From assembly GCA_963693365.1 (NCBI GenBank), contig CAVNZM010000008.1, forward strand, positions 496,001-560,000: a stretch of DNA of 64,000 bases, given 5' to 3'. The notes beneath the pieces are model-generated. The model searched no databases, was not told where the DNA came from, and saw only the letters and a list, made by a program, of their open reading frames with translations. The position numbers and the translations under genes are program-made. Source of the DNA: Amoebidium appalachense (Eukaryota > Ichthyosporea). Below are positions 43,942 to 55,559 of this stretch, piece by piece; within the stretch, counting starts at the first letter, position 1, and each line of letters starts with the position of its first letter.

Positions 43942-43976
<35 letters not shown>

Positions 43977-44029
43977 ATGCAGTTCCCACCGCCTTCTTCC
44001 CCCCGCTACCAAAATCTCACATAACCGTT

Positions 44030-44068
<39 letters not shown>

Positions 44069-45383
44069 TCCCTCCACCCCCTCCCCCTCTCCCCCCCCCC
44101 CCCCCCCTTCTCCCTCTCCCCCCTCCTCCCCCCCCCCCCCCCCCCGCTCACCCCCCCTTTTCTTTCCCCTTTGACAATTAAAATCAGGAATTACTCTCGA
44201 TCCCAAAATCCTTCTACTTAACGAGCCCCCCCAGCCCCCTCCCCCCCCCCCCCCCCCCCCCCCTTGCCCCCCCCCCCCTTGCCCCCCCTTCCCCCCTTTA
44301 CCAATTTTTCATTCAATACCCACACCCGCGGGTCCGTCAAGCAACCAAGACTTTGCATACCCTCAACCCCACCCCTCCCCCCCCCCCCCCCCCCCCCCAC
44401 CCCTCCACCCCCACCACCACCAACCCCCCTCCCCCCCCCCCCCCACCTTCTCCCCCCCCCCCCCCCCCCCCCCCCTCCCCCCTCCGTCCCTCCCCCCTCA
44501 CCCCGCCGCCACCGATGAAAAACAGGAATTACAAGAACACACAGTCAGCCTCCCCAACACCCACCTCCGCATGCAGGCTCTATGCCCTCCTGCACCACTG
44601 CAGCCACATCAGGACTGGTGCCTATGAGCTTTGCCCCCCTCATGACGTGGTATGCGGCCCTGTTAATCTTGTGTGTGTTGTGGCTGTCACTCTCCCCCAC
44701 CACCACGTAATCAGGGTCCACGTCGTTGAGACGTATGCCCTCCTCGTACAGAGCATTGTACAACCCGGCCTCCCCAATCACATACGCCGTGCAGTGTCTG
44801 GGTGTGCGCACAGTGTCATCTACATGTGTGTGTGTGTGGTTTACATGCTCGCCGGGCATTGGGCACCGCACTAGGTTTAGACTCTACCCCTTTGATGGCG
44901 ACCCCCCTCCCCCCCCCCCCTCCCTCCCCCCCTCCTTCCACCCCCCCCTCCCCCCCCTTCCGTCCCCTCCCTCCCTGGCTCCCTCTAAATCAGTAATAGT
45001 TTTTAAAGTTTTTCTTGTGTCGGGCCCAAAAAATGGCTCCCTTGAGCTGTAGTGGCAACCTCAAAAGGGCTGATTGTGTCAAATATGATTGGGCTCCGTT
45101 TGGAGAAATGACACAGCAGCCAGGTGCTTTGATAGTAGTAGGGGGAAAAAAAAAAAAAAAAAAAAAAAAAAAAGACTGTAGGTGTAGGATAAGATGTGAC
45201 TGAAGGGAAAGTGAGGGCTGAATTTCATGTCTAGTAGACTCTGACATGTGTCGGTTTTCTTTTCTTCCTTTCTTCTTCTTCTTTTTTTTGTGTGTGTGTG
45301 TGTGGGGGGGGGGGGTGAAGTTATTATCTTTTATCAATTTAATTTCATTTTTTTTCATTCTTTTTTTTTTTTTTGCTTGGGCC

Positions 45384-45434
<51 letters not shown>

Positions 45435-45669
45435 AGCGGGAGATGTGACCATAGATAGGGGCAGGTTCACTCTACGAGTGTAAAAAATACGGAAGTAAAC
45501 CAGGGACCGAGGGCCGGCATGTGACATATGTCATGGTGACTTTTCAACACATATTGTGGATTGGTAGCAATCGGTGGGGATGGTGGCGGCGGTGGTGCTG
45601 GTGTGCGTGTGTGCGTGTGCGTGTTTGTGTGTGTGCGTGTGTGTGTGTACGCTTGGGCGTGTGCCCGCA

Positions 45670-45706
<37 letters not shown>

Positions 45707-45716
45707 TTGTTTGTGT

Positions 45717-45756
<40 letters not shown>

Positions 45757-46573
45757 GTGCGGCCGCATGTGTGTGTGCACACGCGCGTGTGTGTATTCCT
45801 AATTTATGTTTGTGTTTTTCGCAGTGGAGCCTCGAATGTTTTGGATCTGAGTGATTGTGCCACAGCTGCTCCGTGTCACATGTCAGCACAAAGCCTATGT
45901 TCAATTTGAAAACAATTTTTGATTGTGAACTAGCCTGCACATGTGTCCAACGCGTGTATGCCACATATACCGCTTTATAGGATGTACTTGCGCAAGCACC
46001 CACCTTTTTTGCGAAGACAGAAACCGTGCGGTGGACATTGCGCTGGTGAAGAACCGGCCGGCATCAACCTTCAGGCCCATGCGGTCCAGCTTGAGCTGTA
46101 GCTCTGCCGGCGACGGCTTGCTGTTGTTTGTCAGAAACAGCACCCTCTTGTTGTTCTTGTGCGCCCACAAGAGGAACTTTTTCGCGCCGGGGATTAGCGC
46201 CTTGTCGCGGTACACCACCCCGTCCATGTCCAGGATAAACCCATCCTTCTCTCGCACGGCCTCCAGACGCGCTGCAAAGCTGTCGCGGTCTGGCAGACTC
46301 TTTTTGCGCGCTGGAAAGACCACTGCACCCCCAAATAGTTGCGTCAGATTAATATTCAACCCCGTGTGTTCATGGCACAATGGTTAGGAATATCACACGA
46401 CACAGCTGTGTGACACAAACAGGCCACGTACTTTTCTTTGCCGTGCGCGGAGATTTTGGTGGCTTTGGCGCCTCCTCCAAGCCCTTGAGGTTGAGTGGAA
46501 CAGTGGCTTCTGTAAAATCACTGCCGCTTGGGGCGTCGCTGCTCGGCTTATAAGTATCCTGTGCATGCGCCAT
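42543..46573 (-). CDS. HAD-superfamily (NagD-type, class IIA) phosphatase
   Basis: Mg-dependent phosphohydrolase of the NagD / phosphoglycolate-nitrophenyl phosphatase group; likely a small phosphometabolite substrate. Five exons: 46573-46432, 46322-46004, 44797-44565, 43863-43753 and 42769-42543. These give 344 codons including the stop with all phases matching. Motif I is [10 protein letters not shown] (nucleophile D79, acid D81), motif II LTNNS (T112), motif III GKPNP (K250), motif [11 protein letters not shown] (D275, D280). The C2 cap carries [14 protein letters not shown] and [10 protein letters not shown], and the C-terminus has SGVTTKEEM and FPYRP, as in bacterial-type NagD proteins. 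An N-terminal extension of about 60 Ser/Pro/Lys-rich residues precedes the fold. The exon 2 acceptor could be 9 nt further in. It is head to head with the RING gene. Exact substrate unknown. Confidence 0.95.
43560..43735. repeat. (GT)n microsatellite in phosphatase intron
   Basis: Nearly continuous GT repeats with a few C or A interruptions, starting just past the donor of exon 43863-43753 on the minus strand. Confidence 0.95.
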
Positions 46574-47076
46574 TATATCAACAGAGAAGACTTGGTAAAG
46601 TTAAATCTATTTATGATTTTTTTTATTTCTGAAGAGAGTGTGTGTTACGTGGGTGTGGTCACAGTTGTGAGACCTGTCACAGTGCCAGCCAAAACGAGCT
46701 GAGATCGAATATTTGGACCAAAATACGACGACGAAGCATATGAAGAGACGGATAACCATATTAGGTCTATTTGGCTTTTAGCCAATCAACGAATTTGGAC
46801 ATTGCCCCATCGGTAGCGCAAATATCTTTGATCCGCCAATCACCGGGTAGTATTTTCCCGCCAAAATTATGTGTTTGCGCAAACCGCACAGTATGCCGAT
46901 TACTGAAAGTTGACAGCCTGACAGTCTGACAGGTCCGAGCTGCCAGAGGAGTCTCACTCAGGAGTGCCACCTCCACTAAGGCCCTCCTTTTGTCTTCCAC
47001 CTCCACGAAGTTCCCTTCCTTTCCGACAGGCTGTCGTGTCTTTCACCCACACCTCTTCCCCGTGTATTTCTGTGGC
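46574..47076. promoter_or_regulatory. Bidirectional promoter, phosphatase / RING genes
   Basis: Only about 500 bp separate the two divergent start codons. The interval contains two CCAATCA boxes (46782 and 46833) and no homopolymer tract, consistent with a shared CCAAT-driven promoter. No TATA box was recognised. Confidence 0.55.
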
Positions 47077-47634
47077 ATGGGGAAGCTAGGCCGGTGGATA
47101 GTGGAGCCAATGGACTCCCCGCCAGCCGCTGAAGCGGTGCGTCCGGCCGGAGTAGAGGAGGCTCCTAAGGCGACAGAGGTTGTGTGCCCACGTTTCCCCT
47201 TTACCCCTTGCTTCTCCCTCTGCACATACCCTTTGGCCCACCTTCCATCACCGCCGAGGTCGTCGGACGGTCGTTCTTTCCATCCTAAACCACATAACTA
47301 ATCTAAGTGCACAGGAATACGATACTCTTTCTAAGTTCCCATTATAAGTACCGTACAAGTAAACCCCTTGTTCCGCTTTGGCCTTGCTGTCTCCCTCTCT
47401 CAAAAGGTGTTAACCCTCCCCCCCCCCCCCCCCCCCCCTTCTCCCCCCAACCCCCCCCCCCCCCCTCCCCCCCCCCCTCCACTCCCCCCTCCCCCCCCTT
47501 CCCCCCCAAAAGGGTGTGGCGGGATCGGCCGGTCAGAAGGAGGTGGTGGAGATACCCGACTGGACCCCCGAAGATGAGGTCAAACGTCTGGAGGTGTGCG
47601 CCCCCCAGCTCCCCCTCCCCCACCACCACCACCA

Positions 47635-47678
<44 letters not shown>

Positions 47679-48301
47679 TACACCCGCAAACACACCACAC
47701 CACCACGAACAACCCACCCGCTAATCCCCATTACCTCTCCGTCCAACCCATTTCTCGTCTTCCTCTCCAAGTCTGTTTGTTACTAGGCACGTGCACTATT
47801 CTCTCCCCTATTGCTCCAAGCCTGCCGGTGCTGTTTGTTTATGAGCTGTAAGTAGGGCCTTTTGCCGGCATGCACTGACCGTGTGTGCAGGAGGAGGTGT
47901 CACGGCTGCAGGCCACACTGAAGGCTGTACAGAGCGCCAGTAATTGCCCTGTGTGCCACTGTGTGCTGGTCGGCCCACACTCCCTGGCCTGTGGCCACAT
48001 CGTCTGTGTCACGTGCCTGCACGACTGGCTGTTTCAACGCCTGGCCGGTATGCGTCCTCCCCCCTCCCCCCTTCCCCCCCCCTCTCCTTCCCCCCCCCCC
48101 CCCCCCCCCCCCCCCAGCCCCACCTCGTAGCCCCCCCCCCCCCACCCCCCCACCCCCCACCCCTCTCCTTTCTACCTCCCCTATTGTATGCAACGAACAT
48201 CCATACACGTGTACAATAGATCCCGACAACGGACTTGTACAGCCACGCGCACACACAGTGACACCCACGGACACACACACACACACACACACATACACAC
48301 G

Positions 48302-48368
<67 letters not shown>

Positions 48369-50264
48369 CTTAACCCACACACGCATACGTACATCCACAG
48401 CCTCTCGCTCATTTGTTGATCCGAGGCTTCACACACTATCACACCCACCCATATATTTTCTACCACGGCCAATCACACATTATAAGTATAGATGCATGCC
48501 CACGCCTTCCCAACCTCACCCCTGACCCCACCTCCCGTGCACCCTCAGGACGGCAACACTATGAGTGCCCCATGTGCCGGGCATCCATTGAGGCCCCCCC
48601 TGCCCGCGCTTACGGTCTTGACGGTATAATGGCCGTGCTGGGGCCCGCACAGCCCGGGACCGAGGGAAAGGAGTACACCAAGAGGCTGGAAGGGGCAACG
48701 AAGATGATAGAGGAGGGGGACCTAAACAAGTGAGTGTCGTGGGAGGAATGAAGTGAACGTGGGCGTGCAGACAAAAAGAGATGTGTGTTTTTGTTGGCGT
48801 GTGTGTATGCGAGGGGGGAGGGGGGGGGGGGGGGGGAGGGGAGAGGGGGGGGGGGGGGGGAGTTGGTGTTGGGGGAGGAGAGGAGGAAGGCGGGTGGGGA
48901 GGGGGGGGGGGAGGGGGAAGGAGGGGGGCAAAGAGGGGAGAAAAGGTGGTGGTGTGTGTGTGTGTGTGTGTGTGTGTTGAGGGGGGAGGGGGGAGGGAGG
49001 GGAGGGAGCTCTAGAGTGGCTGGTGCACCTAGCAACGCAAATGAGATGGTTGAAGATGATGGTGGTTGGGAGATTTGGGATTCGAAGTGGTAATGACGGT
49101 GGTGGTAAGGACGGTTGATGGGGACGTGGGGTGTATGGGGGAGCGACCTCTTTCCGCTCAGTTGCTTCAGGTCGTATGTTTACTTGCAATGGGCTTGATG
49201 TACTTGGGCCGGCGCCACAAATTATATGTCAACAAACCAACTTTGAGTGACATTTAGCGTTCTCACCATCTGACTGTCATAATCATCTGCCCTCCCAACA
49301 CAAACCCCTGCACTCCCCTTGCAGGCTGTTTGGGCCGAGCTACACCATGGACGGCAGTGACGGGGTGCTGCGTTGTGGCGACTGCCACTTTGAAATAGTC
49401 GAGTCCAGGTGGGTGCCCGTATTTTTATATCTTGCCTTCTGCCCCCCCATCCCCCCCCCCCCCCCTCCACCACGGCCCGCTCCTCCACTCCCCAGGGCTT
49501 TTCTTCATCCTGCCGCTAGTAGTACATGTTGGTTCACAACTCACATAGAACATGTAAGTAGATGCATAACATAAGGTGTACGCACAGGGTGAACACACAC
49601 AGTGCTATGACATGTCAACACATCATGTGCAATTATGCATACAGAGCATCTTGTAGTTCAATCCACTTACATCGAACACTTCTAGGCTTTTTTTTTTTTT
49701 TAGTATGGCAATGACACAGACAGGAACACTATGCAGCTAGCACATCCATTGCTTCCTTGTGCTCATGTTGCCACTTATGTTTTCTATGATGTCTTATCAA
49801 ATACGGATTGCTGACATTGCAGGTGTGCCGGGTGTGGTGCCGAATTTCCCCAACTGGGAGGGCTACACTCAGAGGAAGACGGGAGTGAGGGGGAGGCGGA
49901 GGGTGACGACGATGATGATGATGATGGTGATGAGGAGGGGGAGGAGGAAGAGGAAGAGGAGGGGGAGGAGGAGGAGGATATGGATGGGTTTGTGGTGGAT
50001 GACCATGAGGTGTTGGTGATAGGCAGTGATAGCGAGGGGGAGGAAGGGGAGAGTGGAGAGGAGCAGGAGAGAGACGAGGATTCCGAGGCGGAGGAGGACC
50101 GTAGCAGTGGAAGTGGCAGTGATGAAGAGGGGTCAATCAAGGGGAAGAGACGAAAGAATGGGGAGGGGGAAGGGGAGGGCAGACATGTGAAGAGGAGAAA
50201 GAAGGAGACAGAAAAGGAGAAGGAAGGCAGTTCGGAGGAGTCAGACTCGGAGGACAGCGAGTGA
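47077..50264 (+). CDS. C3HC4 RING-finger protein, probable E3 ubiquitin ligase
   Basis: Six phase-matched exons: 47077-47178, 47513-47593, 47891-48047, 48549-48729, 49325-49408, 49823-50264; 349 codons including TGA. A short coiled coil (DEVKRLEEEVSRLQATLKAV) leads into a RING: C80-x2-C83-x11-C95-x-H97-x2-C100-x2-C103-x16-C120-x2-C123, ending CPMC. Further on, LRCGDCHFEIVESRCAGCGA gives a second CxxC...CxxC motif, like the Cys module after the RING in some fungal E3 ligases. The final exon is an Asp/Glu run followed by Lys/Arg clusters (GKRRK, VKRRKK), suggesting a nuclear protein that meets histones or DNA (inference). The ATG at 47077 is the first in frame. E3 activity is inferred from family; substrate unknown. 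Confidence 0.93.
48267..48366. repeat. (CA)n microsatellite in RING gene intron
   Basis: CA repeats with short CGCGCG interruptions, in the intron between exons 47891-48047 and 48549-48729. Confidence 0.95.
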
Positions 50265-50627
50265 GTTGCCTTTTGACTTCAGTGTCTTCCACATCACAGA
50301 TATCATGTGGTTGCAAACTCTTGAGTGTCCGTATGCACTGGGTTGCATGTTGCGGGCTTTGCCCTGCACCATGGATTGGGGCGGCAGTGCAAATGGAATG
50401 ACATTTGGAAGTTTTGTAACTGTTGTAAGGTCTTGAGGGTGCTTGTTGATCTTCGTTGTTGAAGTTTTGTATGTCTATATGGGCAGGCACTATTCAATTG
50501 CAAACATACTTTTAGATTTTGTATGAAACGTTAAGGCACGAATGTAATTATGCACTTGTGGAGCCCACTCTCAAGTGTGTGTGTATGTATAGATTTAGAA
50601 TTCGAATTATGTGGTATATTAGGCAGC

Positions 50628-50633
50628 AATAAA
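50628..50633 (+). promoter_or_regulatory. Candidate polyadenylation signal of RING gene
   Basis: AATAAA in GGCAGCAATAAAGCC, about 360 nt after the TGA at 50262-50264. A second AATAAA at 51565 is possible for a longer 3' UTR. Confidence 0.6.
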
Positions 50634-50642
50634 GCCTTGCAA

Positions 50643-50927
50643 CCTATGCCTGATGGACATGTGCTGTGCGGTAGGCCCGCACGGTGGCGTGAATTTAAAT
50701 GGATTTCTCGCTCAACGGACTCTACCAGGCTTAAATGTTTTACCATTAGGCCATACTATTGTGAAGCAGCTGAGTGCACGGTTACGTACCTATGCCTGAT
50801 GGACTTGTGCTGTGCGGTAGGCCCGCACGGGGGCGTGAATTTAAATGGATTTCTTGCTCAACGGACTCTACCAGGCTTAAATGTTTTACCATTAGGCCAT
50901 ACTATTGTGAAGCAGCTGAGTGCACGG
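50643..50927. repeat. Tandem duplication, 139-bp copies, 146-bp period
   Basis: 50643-50781 and 50789-50927 are nearly identical (for example GGCGTGAATTTAAATGGATT in both), with only a handful of differences. The first copy begins 10 nt after the candidate poly-A signal of the RING gene. Confidence 0.93.
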
Positions 50928-52011
50928 ACGCAACCGTGCACCATCGTATAGCTCCATCGTATTCCATATACAAACTCGTTCAAAGGTGCCTTTGCGTTGT
51001 ACACTGCCTACAGTCAGTGCCTATGGCTTCTGTTCCGATGATACTTGGCCACAGTGCAGTATGTCTTACAACACATGTGCAAATCGATCAGTTGCATCTT
51101 GCCGGGACGACAACAGGTATATATAGTGTAACAGCTCAGACAGGAGCTACATATGTACAAAGCCATTATAACACCCTCGAACGACAGCGCTACAGCTCAG
51201 ACCCTGCAGAGTCAGAGAACTACCATAATTGGACAACAAAAAGCTTATGCCAGAGCTACATATGTAGCCATTGCCCACCATCGCGCGACACTTGTGCGGC
51301 CGTGCACAACAAAGCTTTTTGGGAGCTACATAGCCAGTATTATATTCGCCGCCGGACAACACATGTACGAACAACTCAGAGGGAGCTCCGTATCCAGGTC
51401 GCCCCAATAGCACACGATTGGGAGGCCTTGCATAGTAGGCATGGCAATGAGCCGATGACTCACCGGGTGCAGGTGGTGTTTGCGTATATCTGTTTATTGT
51501 GGCTTCGAGGCAATCGCTATGATGGCAGAATTCGGCCGTGTTAAAGACTGTGTTGTGTTGTGCCAATAAAGTTCATGTGCCACATATGCCCACACAAATG
51601 TCAACATCAGACCACCAGCCAGCTTGGAAAGTGGTCACCCGCACAAATGTCAACATCAAACCACCAGCCAGCTTGGAAAGTGGTCACCCAGGTCGACCAG
51701 CTTTCAGCAAAGAAATATGTACTATGGCTGGCTAAGCGACAAAGAACATCAGTTATTATTGTTGCCTGCCCACACAGGAGAAGACAACGCCCATGGACAG
51801 TACAGCTGCCAGCCGCAGCAAAGGACATGTAAATGTTCGAATATTGGTGGTCAGGAAAGCATACACATAACAGTGTGATTGTAACCTGTGCACCACCAAA
51901 AACTATATATGTGCAGTCGGATTACTTTACCACATTCCTAGTTGATATTGCATAACATTGATATTGCATACAGAAACGACTAGACACAAGCACACTTTCA
52001 TTCATTCCGAT
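50928..52011. other. Gene-poor region with small duplications
   Basis: Ordinary-complexity DNA. A 49-bp direct duplication (CACAAATGTCAACATCA, ACCACCAGCCAGCTTGGAAA) stands at 51593-51641 and 51642-51689. The variant string GGAGCTACATA recurs near 51142, 51253 and 51320. A plus-strand reading frame runs to 51544, but it crosses the duplications, lacks an early ATG and shows no family features. Confidence 0.6.
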
Positions 52012-52582
52012 CTACTTTTCAGGCTGCTGGTGTGATGCTGGCGCAGTAGTGCCGCGCTGCTTCGACCTTTCTGCCTCCAGTTGCCATCTCACCCTGTTGT
52101 AGTGGCGAAAATACATCATAGACTTTTGGACTTCAACAGGGTTTTCACATGTTACAGTCGAGCCGAAACCCAGGCCCTCGGGGTCGTAACCAGGCGAGCC
52201 CTCACCAAAGAAGCCGTTCAGTGTTGGAGAATTCTTCATCGTGTGCTAGGTGACGTTTTAAGGGAGAAGAGAGCTCCACAGGGAGACGTCTCTCGAAGCT
52301 CGCGTAGGAGGGGCACTGTTCTATGCCCGTCACCCCAAGTTGATAAAAAGAGTGCAGGTGTAATTGGTACCTTCCTTCAGTTACTCGTTTCGCACAAACA
52401 CAATAAGAAAACGGCAACTCATACACAAACTGGTCTATTGGAGATTTACCCACACGCTCACTATTGTACATATCTCTAGGGAGCAATTCCCTACCCTTTG
52501 CATATTCACACAACTGTTCTGAACGATAGTTATACAACTCCACTATAACACACCAACTCCACTTGTCTACTACATCCTCCAA
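52012..52582 (-). CDS. Doubtful two-exon gene of unknown function
   Basis: A minus-strand frame open from about 52660 to 52206 reads like protein (EDLEDVVDKWSW, ELPFSYCVCAKRV, YQLHLHSFYQLG). It ends at a good donor, TTTG/GTGAGG (52205). An acceptor, ACAACAG (52100-52094), would join it in phase to 52093-52012, ending PASHQQPEK and a TAG. The 112-nt intron would cause a stop if retained. No early ATG is available; the first is at 52471, so either translation starts there (about 115 residues) or there is an upstream exon. TATAAAAG at 52621-52614 could be its TATA box. No family recognised; it could be a decayed transposon gene. Confidence 0.35.
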
Positions 52583-54742
52583 ATCCTCCGCAGCTTCTGG
52601 CGGTACGGGCGAGCTTTTATAAGAATGTCGGTAGAACCTACCAGGTTTTCGGACAACAAATTAGCAACAAAAGCAGCAGTGATTTGTAACTAATCAGCAG
52701 GTAGAAAAATAATTGTAAAAGCAATGATTGGAATACGCTATGCTTAAAAAGCCATGAAGCTTTTTTAAAAAGTCATCAGACGAACGTAGACCATCCTGAT
52801 GTTAGGCCTGTTGCTCTTTTGTAGGATCCTTTGTCGTTATCATCGTTTGGTTCCCCGGGGAGCAGGGGGTATCATTAAAATCCCCCTGGAAAATATCGAT
52901 GTATTAGAGCTGATATTAGAACTGTGCCTAACTGATAATAAAAAGGTATATTAAGCACAGCATATTATTGCTTATATAAAACATGCTTTATCAATTTTTA
53001 AAAAAAATTCTTTGGGGGCCGAGCAGTATTCTATTGCGAAAACAGCAATGCATTGCTTTTGCATCGAAAAATAGTGTTAATTTCTCTTTTCCAAGTGACT
53101 GCCAGTCCTTAGCCTCCAGTCGTATGGCAATGACCGGGTTTGCTTGCATGAATTCTGTAATTGTGCTTTCCTGTGTGTCCTGCCACAACTAGGCCACCTT
53201 ATCAGAGAGTTAGATGCAGTTTCTCCGGGTTATCTAGGGGTCGGGCCCGTTGGGATTGTTTTCTAGCTCAGATTTGGTCTGCATTGCTCTTTTAGAGGCT
53301 GACTTGCTTGCTGTGCCTCCGTTGATTTTGAGGGAGGCTGTTGGGAAGGAGCAGTAACGATGTCTTCTTGCGGAGTGTGGTCTGGTCAACATCGATGCAT
53401 TTGACTAGTTGGAGCAAACTAGTTTCACGCATACACGTATACTTAAGGTTTTGCCCGTTGGTGTCCTTTGTCACTTGTCGCTTTATTTTTATTTCGTAGC
53501 TTTGGCTTTTTCAATTCTATTGGTGGTTATGTAGCCTGTGGCTGCACGTTGCCTTCATCAACGGTTCAATAAACCCAAGTCAAAAGAAATTTTTTTATTT
53601 TATTTATTTTATAATGACTTTATTGATGTGCTCAATATGTTGTTCTAAAATCTAGCACCCAATAAAAATGAATCTTGGAGGTCGTGCGGTGAAGCAATAT
53701 AATTGGCGTTAAATCACGCTGTCTCAGCACCGCTCAAGATCGGCCCAGGGCATCAAATACTTGCAGTAAAAGGACCGTATGTACATCGATCATTTAGGAA
53801 AATGTGTACAATTCATTCGCCAAATTCAAGTTAAAAAGTTTCATATTTATTTTCTAATTAAGAAAAACTAAGGTATTAATTTGACACTTTTTAGCAATTC
53901 CGCATAATGTAAGATGCTGGAAAGCGCTGGGTTCAGTGGGTTGGGCCCCTCTTGCATACATATCTGGGAGGATCGTTAACATTCCAAACTTTGATCACGT
54001 CAATTGCCTTATGTTGTCAAAAACAGCTGCAGCATCTGTACTATGACACACCTCACGGTGTTGAAGTTATATATTTGAGCATCGAGCTTATTCCGCTTCC
54101 TTTTTTGTATCTAACAAATACATACAGTTCCCAGCTCATGTGGCGATAAAAATCAAAAATGTAAAGTGATTCCCAGTCCACAAATATGGACCAATAGGAG
54201 CTCGAAGAGCAACATGGGCAAATCTACTTTAGTATATATTGCTGTATGAATGGATTTACATCTACCCCGGTTCCATATAGAACCATTTACATAGGTATAT
54301 GATACGACACAAAGAACGATATGAAACCAAAAAAATCTGTTTTTAATATAGAAAGTTTAGCGCCGTGTCAAATATTTATGTGTAATTGTTTACGCAGGAG
54401 AATGATGTTGGAAAAAGCAACACATCAACGTAGTTTACACCCCCTCCAAGTTGCCCAAATCACATGGACGGTTACGTGAATCTGCCATTTATGGCTTATC
54501 AGCAAACATCTTGTGGTGCGTCATCGACCAATCGCAGCTCTCGTGCCAGCACCCCATGACTTGCAGCAGAGCGAACCCGGTGTGTCATGATCACCCGGCC
54601 CGCGTTAGGGGGTGACATGTCCGGCGAGCACAGGCCAAGTTGGTGGTGCCCGGGGGGAACACAAGAAAGTGGAGCAGGAGCTGAAAAGAGAGCATGGGGA
54701 TGGCAGGGTCAGATGTTGAGAATGGAAGGGAAGTGTAGTGTG
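52583..54742. other. Intergenic region without recognised genes
   Basis: AT-richer, ordinary-complexity DNA, nearly free of homopolymer tracts. Open frames are short (70 codons or fewer) and show no family signature. AATAAA-like signals occur near 53568 and 53660. Confidence 0.55.
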
Positions 54743-54798
54743 TATAAAAGCAGCAGGGCTCGCTATATTATGGACGGCCCCGACCCACCCGCGATGCA
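54743..54798 (+). promoter_or_regulatory. TATA box followed by exon-like ATG...GTGAGT
   Basis: TATAAAAG at 54743-54750 is followed at 54770 by an ATG opening MDGPDPPAMQ, which runs straight into CA/GTGAGT, a consensus donor at 54799. This could be the first exon of an unrecognised plus-strand gene. No downstream exons were identified, and the ATG lies where the cap site would be expected, so a chance match is possible. Confidence 0.25.
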
Positions 54799-54972
54799 GT
54801 GAGTCTGTGATTTGTGCATGCATTTTCGCGCCGTGCGCATGCGCGTGTACGTGTTTACTTACGCGCGTAAGGCATTTTTGAATTTGAAATGGGGGGGTGG
54901 GCAGTGGTAAGTATTGAGGTCCCCCCTCCTGGTGGGTCCCCCCCCCCCCCCCTGGGTGGGTCGGGGGGAGGA

Positions 54973-55008
54973 CCCACCACCCCCTCTAGCGCTAGAGGGG
55001 GTGGTGGG
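54973..55008. repeat. 36-bp perfect palindrome
   Basis: CCCACCACCCCCTCTAGC is followed directly by its exact reverse complement with no spacer. Related GGTGGTGGGTCCCC strings recur at about 55374, 55410, 56878 and 56990. Confidence 0.97.
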
Positions 55009-55014
55009 CAGGGA

Positions 55015-55310
55015 TGTGGTGACTTGACTCGGAGTCATGACTTTAAGTCAAAAAAGCTCCTGACTTTTGCCAAGTCAAGTCGAGCCATCAGACAGGACAT
55101 ATGGGTGACTTTGGACGGGGTGGGGAGGGGGGATGGGAATATAAGGGGAGGGCGGGGGGGGGGGGGGGGAGGGGGTCGGGAGAGGTGGGGAGATGTCCCG
55201 CTCCTCTCGTCCGCCCCCAAAATTGTTACTATATTTGGCAAAAAGTCACTAAAGCCGTGACTCGAGTCAGACCCCTCTAAGTCGCGACTTCCAGTCAATT
55301 CAAGTCAACA
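55015..55310. repeat. GACTTGACT/AGTCAAGTC-rich element
   Basis: Many overlapping GACTTGAC, GAGTCA, AAGTCA and TGACTT strings in both orientations at the two ends (55018-55085 and 55245-55310) flank a G-rich centre. The arrangement resembles short inverted-repeat elements of this composition seen in many animal genomes. No coding content. Confidence 0.5.
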
Positions 55311-55528
55311 ACCTCGACAATCAATTATAATTATAAGTCAATTCAATTCACCAAGGGTCCGCCACATCCCTGGTGGTGGGTCCCCCCCCGACCCACTTCT
55401 TTAGTGGGGTGGTGGGTCCCCATCCCCCCCCCCCCCCTGCCCCCCCTCCCCCCACCCCCTCCCCGCGGGGAATCCAACGGGACCCTCCGCGCCGGCCGCG
55501 GATGCATACCCTCTCAAGAGCGGCTCGT

Positions 55529-55559
<31 letters not shown>

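Noticed and set aside
50774-51544. 256-codon plus-strand open frame
   Set aside because: It begins without an ATG, runs through a 146-bp tandem duplication and shows no domain; probably a chance open frame.
54600-54720. EHKKVEQELKREHGDG frame as a coding exon
   Set aside because: Short, without a clear acceptor, and not connected to any neighbouring gene model.
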